Positions 8,176-17,473 of a stretch of DNA of 64,000 nucleotides are shown one piece after another. How positions within the stretch are numbered: the first letter of the stretch is position 1; every line of letters begins with the position of its first letter. Source of the stretch: Bradyrhizobium tropiciagri. Its GTDB lineage: Bacteria > Pseudomonadota > Alphaproteobacteria > Rhizobiales > Xanthobacteraceae. The stretch covers positions 1 to 64,000 of the forward strand of contig NZ_JAFCKF010000016.1 of the NCBI RefSeq assembly GCF_018130545.1. The letters are read 5' to 3'. The translations under genes were made by a program, and so were the position numbers. The notes below the pieces were generated by a model. The model searched no databases and had not been told where the DNA came from. It saw only the letters and a list, made by a program, of their open reading frames with translations.

Positions 8176-8994
8176 ATGCCACTGCCAACTGCTGACAAAC
8201 GAGCCGCCTTCAAGAAGCTGCATGAGAGCGGGTGCTTCATCATTCCGAACCCGTTCGATGTCGGCAGCGCCCGCGCTTTGCAACATCTCGGTTTCAAGGC
8301 GCTGGCCTCGACCAGCGCGGGCTTCGCCTGGACCATCGCCAAGGCCGACAACCGCGTCACGGTCGACGACGTCTGCGACCACCTGACCGCGATCTGCGCG
8401 GCCGTCGATATCCCCGTCAATGCGGATTTCGAGGGCGGCTTCGCCGTCGAACCCGACAAGGTCGCCGCCAATGTCGCGCGCGGCGTCAAGACCGGCGTCG
8501 CCGGGCTCTCGATCGAGGACTCCACGGGTGATACTGCCAACGTGTTGTACGAGCACAAGCTCGCGGTCGAGCGCATCAGGGCGGCGCGCAAGGCGATTGA
8601 TGCCGATAACAGCGGCGTGTTGCTCACCGGCCGCTGCGAGGCGTTCCTGTGGGGCAAGAAGGATCTGAACCTGGTAATCGAGCGGCTCCAGGCCTATTCG
8701 GACGCCGGGGCCGACGTCTTGTATGCACCGGGCATCTCGACCAAAGAGGAAATTGCCGCTGTCGTGAAGGCGGTGGCGCCGAAGCCGGTCAATCTCTTGA
8801 TCGGCGGCGCGTCCGAGCTGACGCTGCAAGCGGTCGCCGACCTCGGCGTGCGCCGGATCAGCGTCGGCGGCGCGCTGGCGCGGATGGCCTGGAGCGGCGT
8901 CATGAAGGCGGCCAAGGAGATGGCCGAGAAGGGCACCTTCACCGAATTCGCCAACGGCTATCCCGGCGGCGAGCTCAACAAGATGTTCAAGTAG
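8176..8994 (+). CDS. Isocitrate lyase/PEP mutase-family enzyme
   Basis: A 272-residue TIM-barrel enzyme of the family that cleaves or forms C-C or P-C bonds in 2-oxo acids (methylisocitrate lyase, oxaloacetate decarboxylase, PEP mutase). Visible family features: NPFDVGSARALQHLGFKALASTSAG (substrate phosphate/carboxylate loop), DVNADFEGGF-type metal-binding region (VNADFEGGFA), and GLSIEDSTGD. The KKCGH catalytic motif of true isocitrate lyases is absent; instead LTGRCEAFLWG follows, as in the oxaloacetate decarboxylase-like subgroup. Exact reaction undetermined. Confidence 0.85.
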   Translation: MPLPTADKRAAFKKLHESGCFIIPNPFDVGSARALQHLGFKALASTSAGFAWTIAKADNRVTVDDVCDHLTAICAAVDIPVNADFEGGFAVEPDKVAANVARGVKTGVAGLSIEDSTGDTANVLYEHKLAVERIRAARKAIDADNSGVLLTGRCEAFLWGKKDLNLVIERLQAYSDAGADVLYAPGISTKEEIAAVVKAVAPKPVNLLIGGASELTLQAVADLGVRRISVGGALARMAWSGVMKAAKEMAEKGTFTEFANGYPGGELNKMFK

Positions 8995-9004
8995 ACGTTC
9001 ACGC

Positions 9005-9035
9005 AAAAAAGCGGCGGGCCCTCTGGGCCCGCCGC
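9005..9035 (-). terminator. Intrinsic terminator for the gene at 9062-9490
   Basis: An 11-bp GC-rich stem (GCGGCGGGCCC with its complement, three-base loop) preceded on the plus strand by six A, that is, followed by a U-run in the minus-strand transcript. Lies between convergent genes. Confidence 0.82.
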
Positions 9036-9061
9036 TCGCGCCTGGTCAGTTGTATCACCCG

Positions 9062-9490
9062 TTACTTTGCGTTCTCGGCCGGCGGGGCGGCCGGCTTGTT
9101 CATGTCCGACTTGTTCATATCAGACGGCGGGGTCGCCGGCTGGGTCGGCGCCGCGCCCGTGGTCACGCCGGGCTGGCTGTTCGGCTTCGGCGTCACGTCG
9201 CGCATGCCGGGAGGCGCCCCGGCCGGATTGGCCGGTTGGGTCTGCGCGGTCTGTGTCGACGGGGTCGTGCCGGCCTCGTGCACCGACGTATTATTCAACC
9301 CGTAGAACAGCGCGCCGAGCACCACGGCCACCGCAACTGCGAACATCGCGACCTTGGTGCCGCTGGCCGGTCCCTCCTGCAGTTCCGGATCCGGCTGCAG
9401 CTCGTTGTCCAGGCTGTTGAAGCGCGCCTGACGGCGGATTTCGTCATCGGTCAGGTTGGCGCGATACGGATCGTCAGGGTTGTAAGCCAT
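9062..9490 (-). CDS. Single-pass membrane protein with Pro/Thr-rich periplasmic tail
   Basis: A 142-residue protein: about 45 hydrophilic cytoplasmic residues (MAYNPDDPYRANLTDDEIRRQARFN), one transmembrane helix (VAMFAVAVAVVLGALFYGL), then a low-complexity tail rich in Pro, Thr, Ala and Gln with two DMNK units. The arrangement is typical of small conserved rhizobial membrane proteins of unknown role. Ends at the terminator listed at 9005. Confidence 0.72.
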   Translation of the reverse strand: MAYNPDDPYRANLTDDEIRRQARFNSLDNELQPDPELQEGPASGTKVAMFAVAVAVVLGALFYGLNNTSVHEAGTTPSTQTAQTQPANPAGAPPGMRDVTPKPNSQPGVTTGAAPTQPATPPSDMNKSDMNKPAAPPAENAK

Positions 9491-9647
9491 TGCAAAGTTC
9501 CTCCGTTAGCCCCCCAAGGCTAAGCGCTCTCGGCTAAACGCAGGGGACAATGGCTGGCGCGTGCGGATGTTCCGCGCCAATGTTGCAACCTGTTCATGCT
9601 GGAACCGGCGATTCCGGGTTCCGAACCTGTTCCATGAGGCGTTTTCA

Positions 9648-10289
9648 ATGTGGACCATGCCGCCCACCGATTCGGTGCTGAATGTGCTCTCCTTTATCGC
9701 GGTCGCGGCGCAGTCGATGACGGCGGCGCTGGCGGCGGGGCGGCGCAGCATGGATTGGGCCGGCGTCTGCATGCTGGGTGCGATCACCGCGCTCGGCGGC
9801 GGCACCATCCGCGACGTGCTGCTCGGGCATTATCCGCTGGTTTGGGTCAAGCACCCGATCGACCTCGCGGTCGCGGCCGCCGGCGCCTTTGCCACCATCG
9901 TGCTGACGCGGTTGGTGGTCAGGCTCAATCTCGCCTTCCTGGTGCTCGACGCGATCGGGCTCGTGGTGTTCACCATGGCGGGCTGCGACGTGGCCTGGCA
10001 GGTCGACACCTCGCTGCCGATCGTGATCGTTGCCGGGATGATCACCGGCTGCGCCGGCGGCGTGCTGCGCGACATCCTCTGCAACGAGGTGCCGCTGCTG
10101 TTTCGCAGCGAGCTCTACGCCAGCGTCTCCGTGGTGACAGGGCTGTTCTACGCGGTCGGCGTTGGGCTGCATCTGAACGACCAGCTCTGGACCGTGCTGA
10201 CCTTGGCCGTCGGCCTGACGTTCCGGATGCTTGCGATCCGTTACAGATGGGGGATGCCGAAATTCGTATTCAATGCCGAGGAGGAGTGA
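9648..10289 (+). CDS. UPF0126/TRIC-like membrane channel protein
   Basis: A 213-residue inner-membrane protein with about seven hydrophobic helices and an internal duplication of the glycine_transporter/UPF0126 domain: the first repeat contains GAITALGGGTIRDVLLGHYPL and the second GMITGCAGGVLRDILCNEVPLL, both with the G-G-x-(I/L)-R-D signature. Bacterial and eukaryotic TRIC proteins with this motif are trimeric monovalent-cation channels. The start is set at MWTMPPTDSVL, as the upstream extension is non-hydrophobic and not family-like. Substrate is not shown. Confidence 0.88.
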   Translation: MWTMPPTDSVLNVLSFIAVAAQSMTAALAAGRRSMDWAGVCMLGAITALGGGTIRDVLLGHYPLVWVKHPIDLAVAAAGAFATIVLTRLVVRLNLAFLVLDAIGLVVFTMAGCDVAWQVDTSLPIVIVAGMITGCAGGVLRDILCNEVPLLFRSELYASVSVVTGLFYAVGVGLHLNDQLWTVLTLAVGLTFRMLAIRYRWGMPKFVFNAEEE

Positions 10290-10313
10290 TCGACTATTTC
10301 GCCATTCGCGCCT

Positions 10314-11540
10314 TCATTTTGCTGTCCGCGCCTTGGCGACCTCGTCCGCCGTCACGGCTGGCGCCGCATTGCCCCAGGAATTGCGGATGTAGGTCGCAAC
10401 GTCGGCGACCTCCTGGTCGGTCAGTTTCGGATAGGCGGGCATCGAGCCTGCGTTGGGCGCGCGTGGCGTGGTCACCGTCTGGGCGCCGTCGAGGATGATG
10501 CGCAGCGTGCTCGCAGGATTGACCGATTGCAGATTGGCGTTGCCCGGCAGCGGCGGATAGATTCGTGGGCTACCCGAGCCGTCGAGCTCATGGCAGGCGA
10601 CGCAGGCGCCGCGGTAGATGCGCTCGCCGTCGCTCATCTGCGCCGGCGAGGGCGGGGTGACCTCCGGCTCCGGCGCGCCGGCGGGCAGGCTCTTCAGATA
10701 GGCGGCGATCGCGCGCACATCGGCGTCGCTCATCTTCGAGGTCGAATTGAGCACCACCTCGGACATCAAGGGGCCGGCATGGCTGTGCCCATTGCGGCCG
10801 CTCTGCAGATATTCGGTGATGTCATCGGCGCTCCATGACTTCAGCCCGCTGCGTGCGGCGCCGTCGAGCCTGGGCGCGAACATGCCCTGGACCATGCTGC
10901 CGCCGAACGCCTGGTCGCGCCTATCGGCGCCGAAGGCATTCTTCGGCGTGTGGCAGGCGCCGCAATGACCGAGGGCCTCGACGAGGTAGCGGCCGCGATT
11001 CCATTCCGTGCCCTTGCCCTGGTCCGGCCGGATGATGCCTGGTGTGAAGAACAGCGCGTTCCAGGCCCGCATCAGGATGCGGTAGCACAGTGGCCAGCGC
11101 AGCTGCGGCGGTGGTGCCCTGTTGCTGACCGGCGCAAGCGTCGCGAGGTAGGCGCGGATCGCCAGAATGTCGTCGCGGATCAGCTTCGTGAAATACGGGT
11201 AGGGGAAGGCGGGGTAATAACGCTTCCCGTTCGGCGCGACGCCGTTGCGCAGCGCGCGAAGGAAATCGTCGTCACTCCAGCCGCCAATGCCGGTATCGCG
11301 GTCGGGGGTGAGGTTCGGCGAGAACACCGGACCGAACGGCGTGTCGATCCGCTTGCCTCCGGCGAACGGCTTGGCCGGGTCGGCGGTGTGGCAGCTCGCG
11401 CAGTCGCCGGCGATGGTGAGCGCCTTGCCGCGGGCAATGACGTCGTCGGTCGGCGCTGCGGCACATTCGCGCGCCGCGAACGCACTGCACAACAGCAGGC
11501 TGACCAGAATCGCATCCGTCGTTCGATGTCGTCGCCGCAT
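10314..11540 (-). CDS. Three-heme cytochrome c (dehydrogenase electron-transfer subunit type)
   Basis: Periplasmic multiheme cytochrome of 408 residues. The ATG at 11540 follows a GGAAGG and opens a signal peptide (RRRHRTTDAILVSLLLCSAFAARECAA). Three heme-attachment motifs are visible: CASCH, CGACH and CVACH, each followed by a Met-rich segment with candidate axial ligands (for example GSMPAYPKLTD near the C-terminus). The layout matches the cytochrome subunit of membrane-bound alcohol, gluconate or sorbosone dehydrogenases that passes electrons to ubiquinone. No flavoprotein or PQQ dehydrogenase gene lies beside it, so the donor is unknown. Confidence 0.9.
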   Translation of the reverse strand: MRRRHRTTDAILVSLLLCSAFAARECAAAPTDDVIARGKALTIAGDCASCHTADPAKPFAGGKRIDTPFGPVFSPNLTPDRDTGIGGWSDDDFLRALRNGVAPNGKRYYPAFPYPYFTKLIRDDILAIRAYLATLAPVSNRAPPPQLRWPLCYRILMRAWNALFFTPGIIRPDQGKGTEWNRGRYLVEALGHCGACHTPKNAFGADRRDQAFGGSMVQGMFAPRLDGAARSGLKSWSADDITEYLQSGRNGHSHAGPLMSEVVLNSTSKMSDADVRAIAAYLKSLPAGAPEPEVTPPSPAQMSDGERIYRGACVACHELDGSGSPRIYPPLPGNANLQSVNPASTLRIILDGAQTVTTPRAPNAGSMPAYPKLTDQEVADVATYIRNSWGNAAPAVTADEVAKARTAK

Positions 11541-11783
11541 CCATTCACCTTCCGCACCTTCCGGTCCACAAGACGCGTCACGCCATTTCGCCGCGGGCCT
11601 GTCCTGCGACAGAAACCGAAACGGCGCTCCGATATTCCCGGCACGAAATTGCGATTTTTGGGCGACGGGCTTGGTCGCCCAGAATTGTGTCGCGCGAGCC
11701 GGAAAATCCGACATAGACTGGTTCTAACAAGCTCGGATGACTAGCTAAAAAGCAGGCGTCGCGACCAGCGCAAAGAGGGCTAA

Positions 11784-14700
11784 ATGGGAATCAACCAAGG
11801 GCCTATCAGCCTCGATCAGAAATATACCCAGGGCACCGGCCACGTCTTCATGACGGGCATCCAGGCGCTGGTCCGCCTGCCCATGGCGCAGATCAGACGC
11901 GACCGTGCCGCAGGCCTCAACACGGCGGGCTTCATCTCCGGCTATCGAGGTTCCCCGCTCGGCGGCTATGACCAGCAGCTGTTCGCCGCCCGCAAGCATC
12001 TCGAGCAATACAACATCAAATTCCAGCCCGGCGTGAACGAGGATCTCGCGGCCACCGCGATCTGGGGCTCGCAGCAGCTCGGCCTGTCGGCCGGCGCCAA
12101 ATATGATGGCGCGGTCGGCATCTGGTACGGCAAGGGCCCCGGCGTCGACCGCTGCGGCGACGTCTTCCGCCACGGCAATGCGGCGGGCTCCGCCAAGCAT
12201 GGCGGCGTGCTCTGCCTTGCCGGCGACGACCACGGCGCAAAGTCCTCCACCGTCCCGCATCAGTCCGACCACGCCTTCATCTCTGCGCTGATGCCGTATC
12301 TCTACCCCTCCAGCATCCATGAAATGATTGAGATGGGCCTGCTGGGTATCGCGATGTCGCGCTACTCCGGCTGCTGGGTCGGCATGAAGGTGATCACCGA
12401 GACGGTCGAGACCACGGCCGAAATCGACCTCACTGACGAGATGACGCCCTTCATCATCCCGACCGATTTCGAGCTGCCGCCGGGCGGGCTCAACATCCGC
12501 TGGCCCGACGATCGCTTCGAGCAGGACCGCCGCTTACAGGACTACAAGGGCTTTGCCGCGATCGCCTTTGCCCGCGCCAACAAGGTCAACCGCATCACCA
12601 TGGATTCGCCGAACGCGCGCTACGGCATCATGGCGTCCGGCAAGAGCTATGAGGATATCCGCCAGGCGCTGCGCGAGCTCGGCATCACACCCGAGATCGC
12701 AGCCAAGATCGGCATCCGGCTTTACAAGATCGGCATGCCCTGGCCGCTGGAGCCGGAAGGGGTCCGCAACTTCGCGGTCGGCCTCGAGGAGATCTTCATC
12801 GTCGAGGAACGCCGCGAGATCGTCGAGAACCAGGTCAAGCAGGAGCTGTTCAATTGGCGCGACGACGTCCGCCCGCGCATCGTCGGCAAGATGGACGATC
12901 ACGACAAGCGCTTCCTGACCTTCGCCGCCGAGCTCAGCGTCGCCTCGCTTGCGAGCTCGCTCACCGAACGGCTGCTTCGACTCAATCTCAATCCCGAAAT
13001 CGCCGAGATGCTGCGCGCCAAGGCTGACTGGTTCAACGGCCGCCAGTCGAGCCAGATGCAGGCGACGGCACCGGTCAGCCGCACGCCGTATTTCTGCTCG
13101 GGCTGCCCGCACAATACCTCGACCAAGGTGCCGGAAGGCAGCCGCGCGCTCGGTGGCATCGGCTGCCACTTCATGGCGCTGTGGATGAACCGCTCGACCG
13201 AGACCTTCACCCATATGGGCGGCGAGGGCGTGCCGTGGGTTGGCATCGCGCCGTTCACCAACGAGAACCACATCTTCGCCAATCTCGGCGACGGCACTTA
13301 TTTCCACTCCGGCATCCTTGCGATCCGCCAGTCGATCGCCTCCAAGGCCAACATCACCTACAAGATCCTCTACAACGATGCGGTCGCGATGACCGGCGGC
13401 CAGCGCCATGACGGCGACCTGTCGCCACAGCAGATCAGCTTCCAGCTACACGCCGAAGGCATCCGTGAGATCTATCTGGTCTCGGAAAACCCCAGTGCCT
13501 ATCCGGCCGATACCATTGCGCCCGGCGTCAAGCTGTTCCATCGCGACGAGCTCGAGAACGTCCAGAAGATGTGCCGCGACACCAAGGGCACCTCGGCGAT
13601 CGTGTTCGTGCAGACCTGCGCGGCCGAAAAGCGCCGGCGTCGCAAGCGCGGCCTGATGGAGGACCCGGCACGGCGCGTGCTGATCAATCCCGCCGTCTGC
13701 GAAGGCTGCGGCGACTGCTCGGTGCAGTCGAACTGCATCTCGGTCGAGCCACTCGAGACCGAACTGGGGCGCAAGCGCACCATCAACCAGTCGACCTGCA
13801 ACAAGGACTATTCCTGCGTGAAGGGTTTTTGCCCGTCCTTCGTCACGGTCGACGGCGGCACCCTCAAGCGTCGCGCGCCGACCGAGCTCGGCGATATCGG
13901 CGCCTTGCCGGAACCGGCCTCGAAGCCCGCGCTCGACCGGCCCTACAATATCGCGGTCGGCGGCGTCGGCGGCACCGGCGTGCTGACCATCGGCGCGCTG
14001 CTCGGCATGGCCGCGCATATCGAGGGCAAGGCCTCGATGATCCTCGACATGTCCGGCCTCGCGCAGAAGGGCGGCGCGGTGCTCAGCCATGTCCGGCTCT
14101 CCGAGCACACGGCTGACGTGACCTGCTCGCGCATCGTGACCGGCACCGCCGATCTCGTGCTCGCAGCCGACGAGGTCGTGGCAGTGTCGAAGGACACCAT
14201 CACGCTGTGCGACCCGAGCCGCACGGTCGGCATCATCAACAGCCACATCATCCCGACCGCGGATTTCATCCTCAACCGCGACTTCAACTTCCAGAGCCGC
14301 AAGGTCAACAGCGTGCTCGAAACCGAGCTGCGCAAGGACTCCGCCTTCGTCGATTTCACCAAGCCGGCCGAAGCGCTGCTGGGTGATAGCATCGCCACCA
14401 ACATCATGATGATGGGCTATGCCTATCAGCGCGGGCTGCTGCCGCTGTCGGCGGAATCGATCCAGCAGGCGATCGAGGTCAACGGCGTCTCGATCAAGAT
14501 GAACACGCAGGCATTCCAGCTCGGCCGCCTGGCCGCAGCCGATCCGGCGCGTCTCGCCGCGATGATGAAGGGGCAGGATGACGACGCGGCCCCAGTGAAG
14601 TCGCTGGATGCGATGTCGCTGGACGAGATCATCACCCACCGCATGGCGCTTCTGACCGACTATCAGAACGGGCGTCTGGCGAAGCGTTACCGCAAGCTGG

Positions 14701-15278
14701 TCGACCTGGTCCGCGACGCCGCCACCAAGGGCGGCTATGGCGAGGCGCTGCCGCGCGCGGTCGCGATCAACTACGCCAAGCTGCTGGCCTACAAGGACGA
14801 GTACGAAGTGGCGCGGCTGTTCACCGACGGCCGCTTCGAGAAGCAGCTGCGCGACCAGTTCGAGGGCGAGTTCAAGTTCAACTTCAATCTCGCGCCGCCG
14901 ATCCTCGGCGGCGGGCTCGATGCGCAGGGCCGCCCGAAGAAGCGCGCCTTCGGGCCATGGATGATGTCGGCCTTCCGGGTGCTGGCGCGCTTGCGCTTCC
15001 TGCGCGGCACGCCGCTCGACATCTTCGGCTACAACGCCGACCGCAAGCTCGAGCGCGACCTGATCGCCGGTTATGAGAAGGATGTCGCGACGGTGCTGAG
15101 CCTGCTGTCGCCGCTCAACCACGACATCGCAGCCGAACTGCTGTCGTTGCCCGATCGCATCCGCGGCTACGGCCCGGTGAAGGAGAAGGCGGTCAAGGAA
15201 GCAAAGGTTCGCTACGCGCAACTCGCCGCCGACCTCGCTAACCCGCCGCCCGCGCCACGGCAGATGGCGGCGGAGTAG
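11784..15278 (+). CDS. Fused indolepyruvate:ferredoxin oxidoreductase-type 2-oxoacid oxidoreductase
   Basis: A 1,164-residue ThDP/iron-sulfur enzyme that oxidatively decarboxylates aryl-2-oxo acids to acyl-CoA. The N-terminal half carries the pyrimidine domain (TAGFISGYRGSPLGGYD) and the ThDP-diphosphate domain (FCSGCPHNTSTKVPEGSRALGGIGCH; NLGDGTYFHSGILAIRQS; NDAVAMTGGQ). A Cys-rich segment near residue 635-685 (CEGCGDC...C and CNKDYSCVKGFC) can hold Fe-S clusters. The gamma-type domain follows (NIAVGGVGGTGVLTIGALLG; LAQKGGAVLSHVRLS). The last 200 residues match the extra C-terminal domain of this single-chain family. Its 3' end is duplicated downstream. Confidence 0.92.
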   Translation: MGINQGPISLDQKYTQGTGHVFMTGIQALVRLPMAQIRRDRAAGLNTAGFISGYRGSPLGGYDQQLFAARKHLEQYNIKFQPGVNEDLAATAIWGSQQLGLSAGAKYDGAVGIWYGKGPGVDRCGDVFRHGNAAGSAKHGGVLCLAGDDHGAKSSTVPHQSDHAFISALMPYLYPSSIHEMIEMGLLGIAMSRYSGCWVGMKVITETVETTAEIDLTDEMTPFIIPTDFELPPGGLNIRWPDDRFEQDRRLQDYKGFAAIAFARANKVNRITMDSPNARYGIMASGKSYEDIRQALRELGITPEIAAKIGIRLYKIGMPWPLEPEGVRNFAVGLEEIFIVEERREIVENQVKQELFNWRDDVRPRIVGKMDDHDKRFLTFAAELSVASLASSLTERLLRLNLNPEIAEMLRAKADWFNGRQSSQMQATAPVSRTPYFCSGCPHNTSTKVPEGSRALGGIGCHFMALWMNRSTETFTHMGGEGVPWVGIAPFTNENHIFANLGDGTYFHSGILAIRQSIASKANITYKILYNDAVAMTGGQRHDGDLSPQQISFQLHAEGIREIYLVSENPSAYPADTIAPGVKLFHRDELENVQKMCRDTKGTSAIVFVQTCAAEKRRRRKRGLMEDPARRVLINPAVCEGCGDCSVQSNCISVEPLETELGRKRTINQSTCNKDYSCVKGFCPSFVTVDGGTLKRRAPTELGDIGALPEPASKPALDRPYNIAVGGVGGTGVLTIGALLGMAAHIEGKASMILDMSGLAQKGGAVLSHVRLSEHTADVTCSRIVTGTADLVLAADEVVAVSKDTITLCDPSRTVGIINSHIIPTADFILNRDFNFQSRKVNSVLETELRKDSAFVDFTKPAEALLGDSIATNIMMMGYAYQRGLLPLSAESIQQAIEVNGVSIKMNTQAFQLGRLAAADPARLAAMMKGQDDDAAPVKSLDAMSLDEIITHRMALLTDYQNGRLAKRYRKLVDLVRDAATKGGYGEALPRAVAINYAKLLAYKDEYEVARLFTDGRFEKQLRDQFEGEFKFNFNLAPPILGGGLDAQGRPKKRAFGPWMMSAFRVLARLRFLRGTPLDIFGYNADRKLERDLIAGYEKDVATVLSLLSPLNHDIAAELLSLPDRIRGYGPVKEKAVKEAKVRYAQLAADLANPPPAPRQMAAE
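15191..15278 (+). repeat. 88-bp direct repeat, upstream copy (3' end of the oxidoreductase gene)
   Basis: The last 88 bases of the oxidoreductase coding sequence, including its stop codon, recur at 15959-16046 with 6 differences. This is the copy joined to the functional gene. Confidence 0.95.
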
Positions 15279-15368
15279 GGTACTTTGCTACGTGGGCGGG
15301 TTAACTTAACGAAGCTTAGCCCCCCAATTGGCGGAGCCCTCGTGGAATTGTGCCGCATTTTCTCGTCC

Positions 15369-15842
15369 CTATGAGTCGGCAATTGCCGCTTCAGACGACG
15401 TTCTTTGCGGTGGCTTCACCAACACTGCGATCAACACGAGAATCGAGCAGGCAGCCCAAGCATAGTAGCCCGGGCCAAAGCCGCACACGACATCGTCCGG
15501 TTCGCCGTCGCGCCAGAAGTGGGTCAACGTACGAGTGGTGCTGGTGGTCGCCAGGATGGCAAGAGTTGCAAAGACCAGACCAAACTCCCTTCTTGTGATT
15601 GCCGCAAGAAGCATGAGTGGGTTTGCGAACCATCCGAACTGGCCAAACAGGATGCCGAACGGTCCCACCAAGAGGAACGCCAATCCATAGTCCCATTGGG
15701 GATTCTGACACACGCGATCGAGGCGATAGACCTGTTCATTCGAAGCGGCAGGCAAGAACAGCGACAGGACGAATAGGGCGAACGCGACCCAGAGAATTGT
15801 CTTCGTGATCTGCGAGCGACGGGTGTGTGAGAGAAGAGACAT
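15369..15842 (-). CDS. Hypothetical four-TM membrane protein
   Basis: A 157-residue protein with four predicted membrane helices (about residues 15-32, 53-72, 77-102 and 133-152) and two Cys-containing extracytoplasmic loops (VCQNPQWDYG and DDVVCGFGPGYY) that could be disulfide-linked. The composition is less G+C-rich than the neighbouring oxidoreductase gene. It sits inside the segment bracketed by the 88-bp direct repeats and so looks inserted. Family not recognised. Confidence 0.65.
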   Translation of the reverse strand: MSLLSHTRRSQITKTILWVAFALFVLSLFLPAASNEQVYRLDRVCQNPQWDYGLAFLLVGPFGILFGQFGWFANPLMLLAAITRREFGLVFATLAILATTSTTRTLTHFWRDGEPDDVVCGFGPGYYAWAACSILVLIAVLVKPPQRTSSEAAIADS

Positions 15843-15958
15843 ATCCAGGAGCGATCGTCACCTGAGACGCAAAAGACCACACATGCGGATAGGGCATGGC
15901 GCCGGTTCGCACACGTTAAAGTTTTGTGCACTTCTTCTGCACAGCTGCGGAATGCCTG

Positions 15959-16046
15959 GGTCAACGACGCCAAGGTTCGCTACGCGCAACTCGCCGCCGA
16001 CCTCGCCAACGCGCCGCCCGCGCCGCGGCAGATGGCGGCGGAGTAG
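15959..16046 (+). pseudogene. Detached duplicate of the oxidoreductase gene 3' end
   Basis: 88 bp, 82 identical to 15191-15278, ending in the same stop codon. The differences fall mostly at third codon positions with the frame kept (e.g. GCT to GCC, CCA to CCG), as between two alleles of the gene rather than random decay. No start or upstream part is present, so it is a displaced gene end. Confidence 0.9.
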
Positions 16047-16062
16047 GCGTAGCCGCATATTT

Positions 16063-16190
16063 GATGTCGTCCCGGCGAAAGCCGGGACCCATAACCACTG
16101 AATGTTGTTGTTGCGCAGCGCTGGGGCTACGGCGCGTTCTAACCACACACCCCTGTGGTTATTGGTCCCGGCTTTCGCCGGGACGACGTC
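16063..16190. repeat. Long inverted repeat (REP/BIME-like)
   Basis: Arms 16063-16098 and 16155-16190 are reverse complements over 36 bp with two mismatches, each containing the GTCCCGGC...GCCGGGAC core. About 56 bp lie between. Same family as the single unit at 4578. Confidence 0.88.
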
Positions 16191-16315
16191 GGTTTTTGAG
16201 GTGCGTATAGCGCACGCTCATTGCAGTCTCGCCTGACGGAATATTTCCGCGCTTGCCAAGGTCGCGTTGCCGGTTCAGAAAAACGCTGGATCAAGAAACG
16301 CCAGCGGAGAGCGAT

Positions 16316-17473
16316 TTGACCATCAAGGGCAAGGCCTACATTGCCGGGATCTACGAACATCCCACCCGGCACGCACCGGATAAATCAACAGCACAGCTTC
16401 ACGCCGAGGTCGCCAAGGGCGCGATCGAGGATGCGGGGCTCACCAAGGACGACATCGACGGCTATTTTTGCGCCGGCGACGCGCCGGGCGGGCTGTGGCC
16501 GATGGTCGATTATCTCGGCCTCAATACCAAGAAGCTGCGCCACATCGACTCCACCGAGACCGGTGGCTGTTCCTATCTGATCCATCTCGGCCACGCTGCC
16601 GAGGCGATCGCCGCCGGCAAGTGCTCGGTCGCGCTGGTCACGCTGGCGGGCAAGCCGCGCACCGGCCCGATGCCGCCGCGCGCGTCCGGCGCCGAGGCCG
16701 ATTTCGAATTGGCCTACGGGGCTACCACGCACAATGCCTATGGCATGTGTGCCATGCGCCATATGCACGACTACGGCACCACCTCCGAGCAGCTCGCCTG
16801 GATCAAGGTCGCGGCCTCGCATCACGCGCAATACAATCCGCATGCGATGCTGAAGGAGGTCGTCACCGTCGAGGATGTGTTGAACTCGCCGATGATCTCC
16901 GACCCGCTGCACCGGATGGATTGCTGCGTCGTCACCGACGGCGGCGGCGCGATGATCGTCACCACGCCCGAAATTGCCAAGAGCCTGAAGAAGCCGCTGG
17001 TGCGCCTGATCGGCCACGGCGAGGCGGCGAAGGGTCCACGCGGCGGCAAGGATCTCGACCTGACTTACTCGGCCGGCGTGTGGTCCGGCCCGCGCGCGTT
17101 CGAGGAAGCGGGCGTGACGCCGAAGGACATCAAATACGCCTCGATCTATGACAGCTTCACCATCACGGTGCTGATGCAGCTCGAGGATCTCGGCTTCTGC
17201 AAGAAGGGCGAGGGCGGCAAGTTCGTCGCCGACGGCAATCTGATCTCGGGTGTCGGCAAGCTGCCGTTCAACACCGATGGCGGCGGCCTGTGCAGCAACC
17301 ATCCCGTCAACCGCGGCGGCATGACCAAGATCCTCGAGGCCGTGCGCCAGTTGCGCGGCGAGGCGCATCCGAAGGTGCAGGTGAAGAACTGCGACCTCGC
17401 GATCGCCCACGGCACCGGCGGTCTGCTCGGCGTTCGCCACGCCGCCTCAACCTGTATTCTGGAGCGTGCGTGA
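16316..17473 (+). CDS. Thiolase-family (SCP2/Ltp-like) acyltransferase or lyase
   Basis: A TTG at 16316 has GGAG six bases upstream and starts the family-like TIKGKAYIAGIYEHPTRHAPD; a longer frame from 16253 is an alternative. About 385 residues. It resembles the SCP2-thiolase/lipid-transfer branch: VTLAGKPRTG, ITVLMQLEDLGFCKKGEGGKFV, NTDGGGLCSNHPVNRGGM and the C-terminal IAHGTGGLLGVRHAASTCIL. In Ltp2-type members with a DUF35 partner the activity is retro-aldol cleavage of steroid-like side-chain CoA esters, not beta-ketothiolysis. The DUF35 gene follows directly, overlapping by one base. Confidence 0.85.
   Translation: MTIKGKAYIAGIYEHPTRHAPDKSTAQLHAEVAKGAIEDAGLTKDDIDGYFCAGDAPGGLWPMVDYLGLNTKKLRHIDSTETGGCSYLIHLGHAAEAIAAGKCSVALVTLAGKPRTGPMPPRASGAEADFELAYGATTHNAYGMCAMRHMHDYGTTSEQLAWIKVAASHHAQYNPHAMLKEVVTVEDVLNSPMISDPLHRMDCCVVTDGGGAMIVTTPEIAKSLKKPLVRLIGHGEAAKGPRGGKDLDLTYSAGVWSGPRAFEEAGVTPKDIKYASIYDSFTITVLMQLEDLGFCKKGEGGKFVADGNLISGVGKLPFNTDGGGLCSNHPVNRGGMTKILEAVRQLRGEAHPKVQVKNCDLAIAHGTGGLLGVRHAASTCILERA

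Larger units (their letters stand above)
15843..16315. other. 473-bp region without a gene
   Basis: Contains the second 88-bp repeat (15959-16046) and a large palindromic repeat (16063-16190), each listed separately. The remainder shows no supported coding sequence. Confidence 0.6.

Noticed and set aside
13446-15221. 591-codon antisense frame in the oxidoreductase gene
   Set aside because: Same kind of shadow; sense strand is fully accounted for by a known family.
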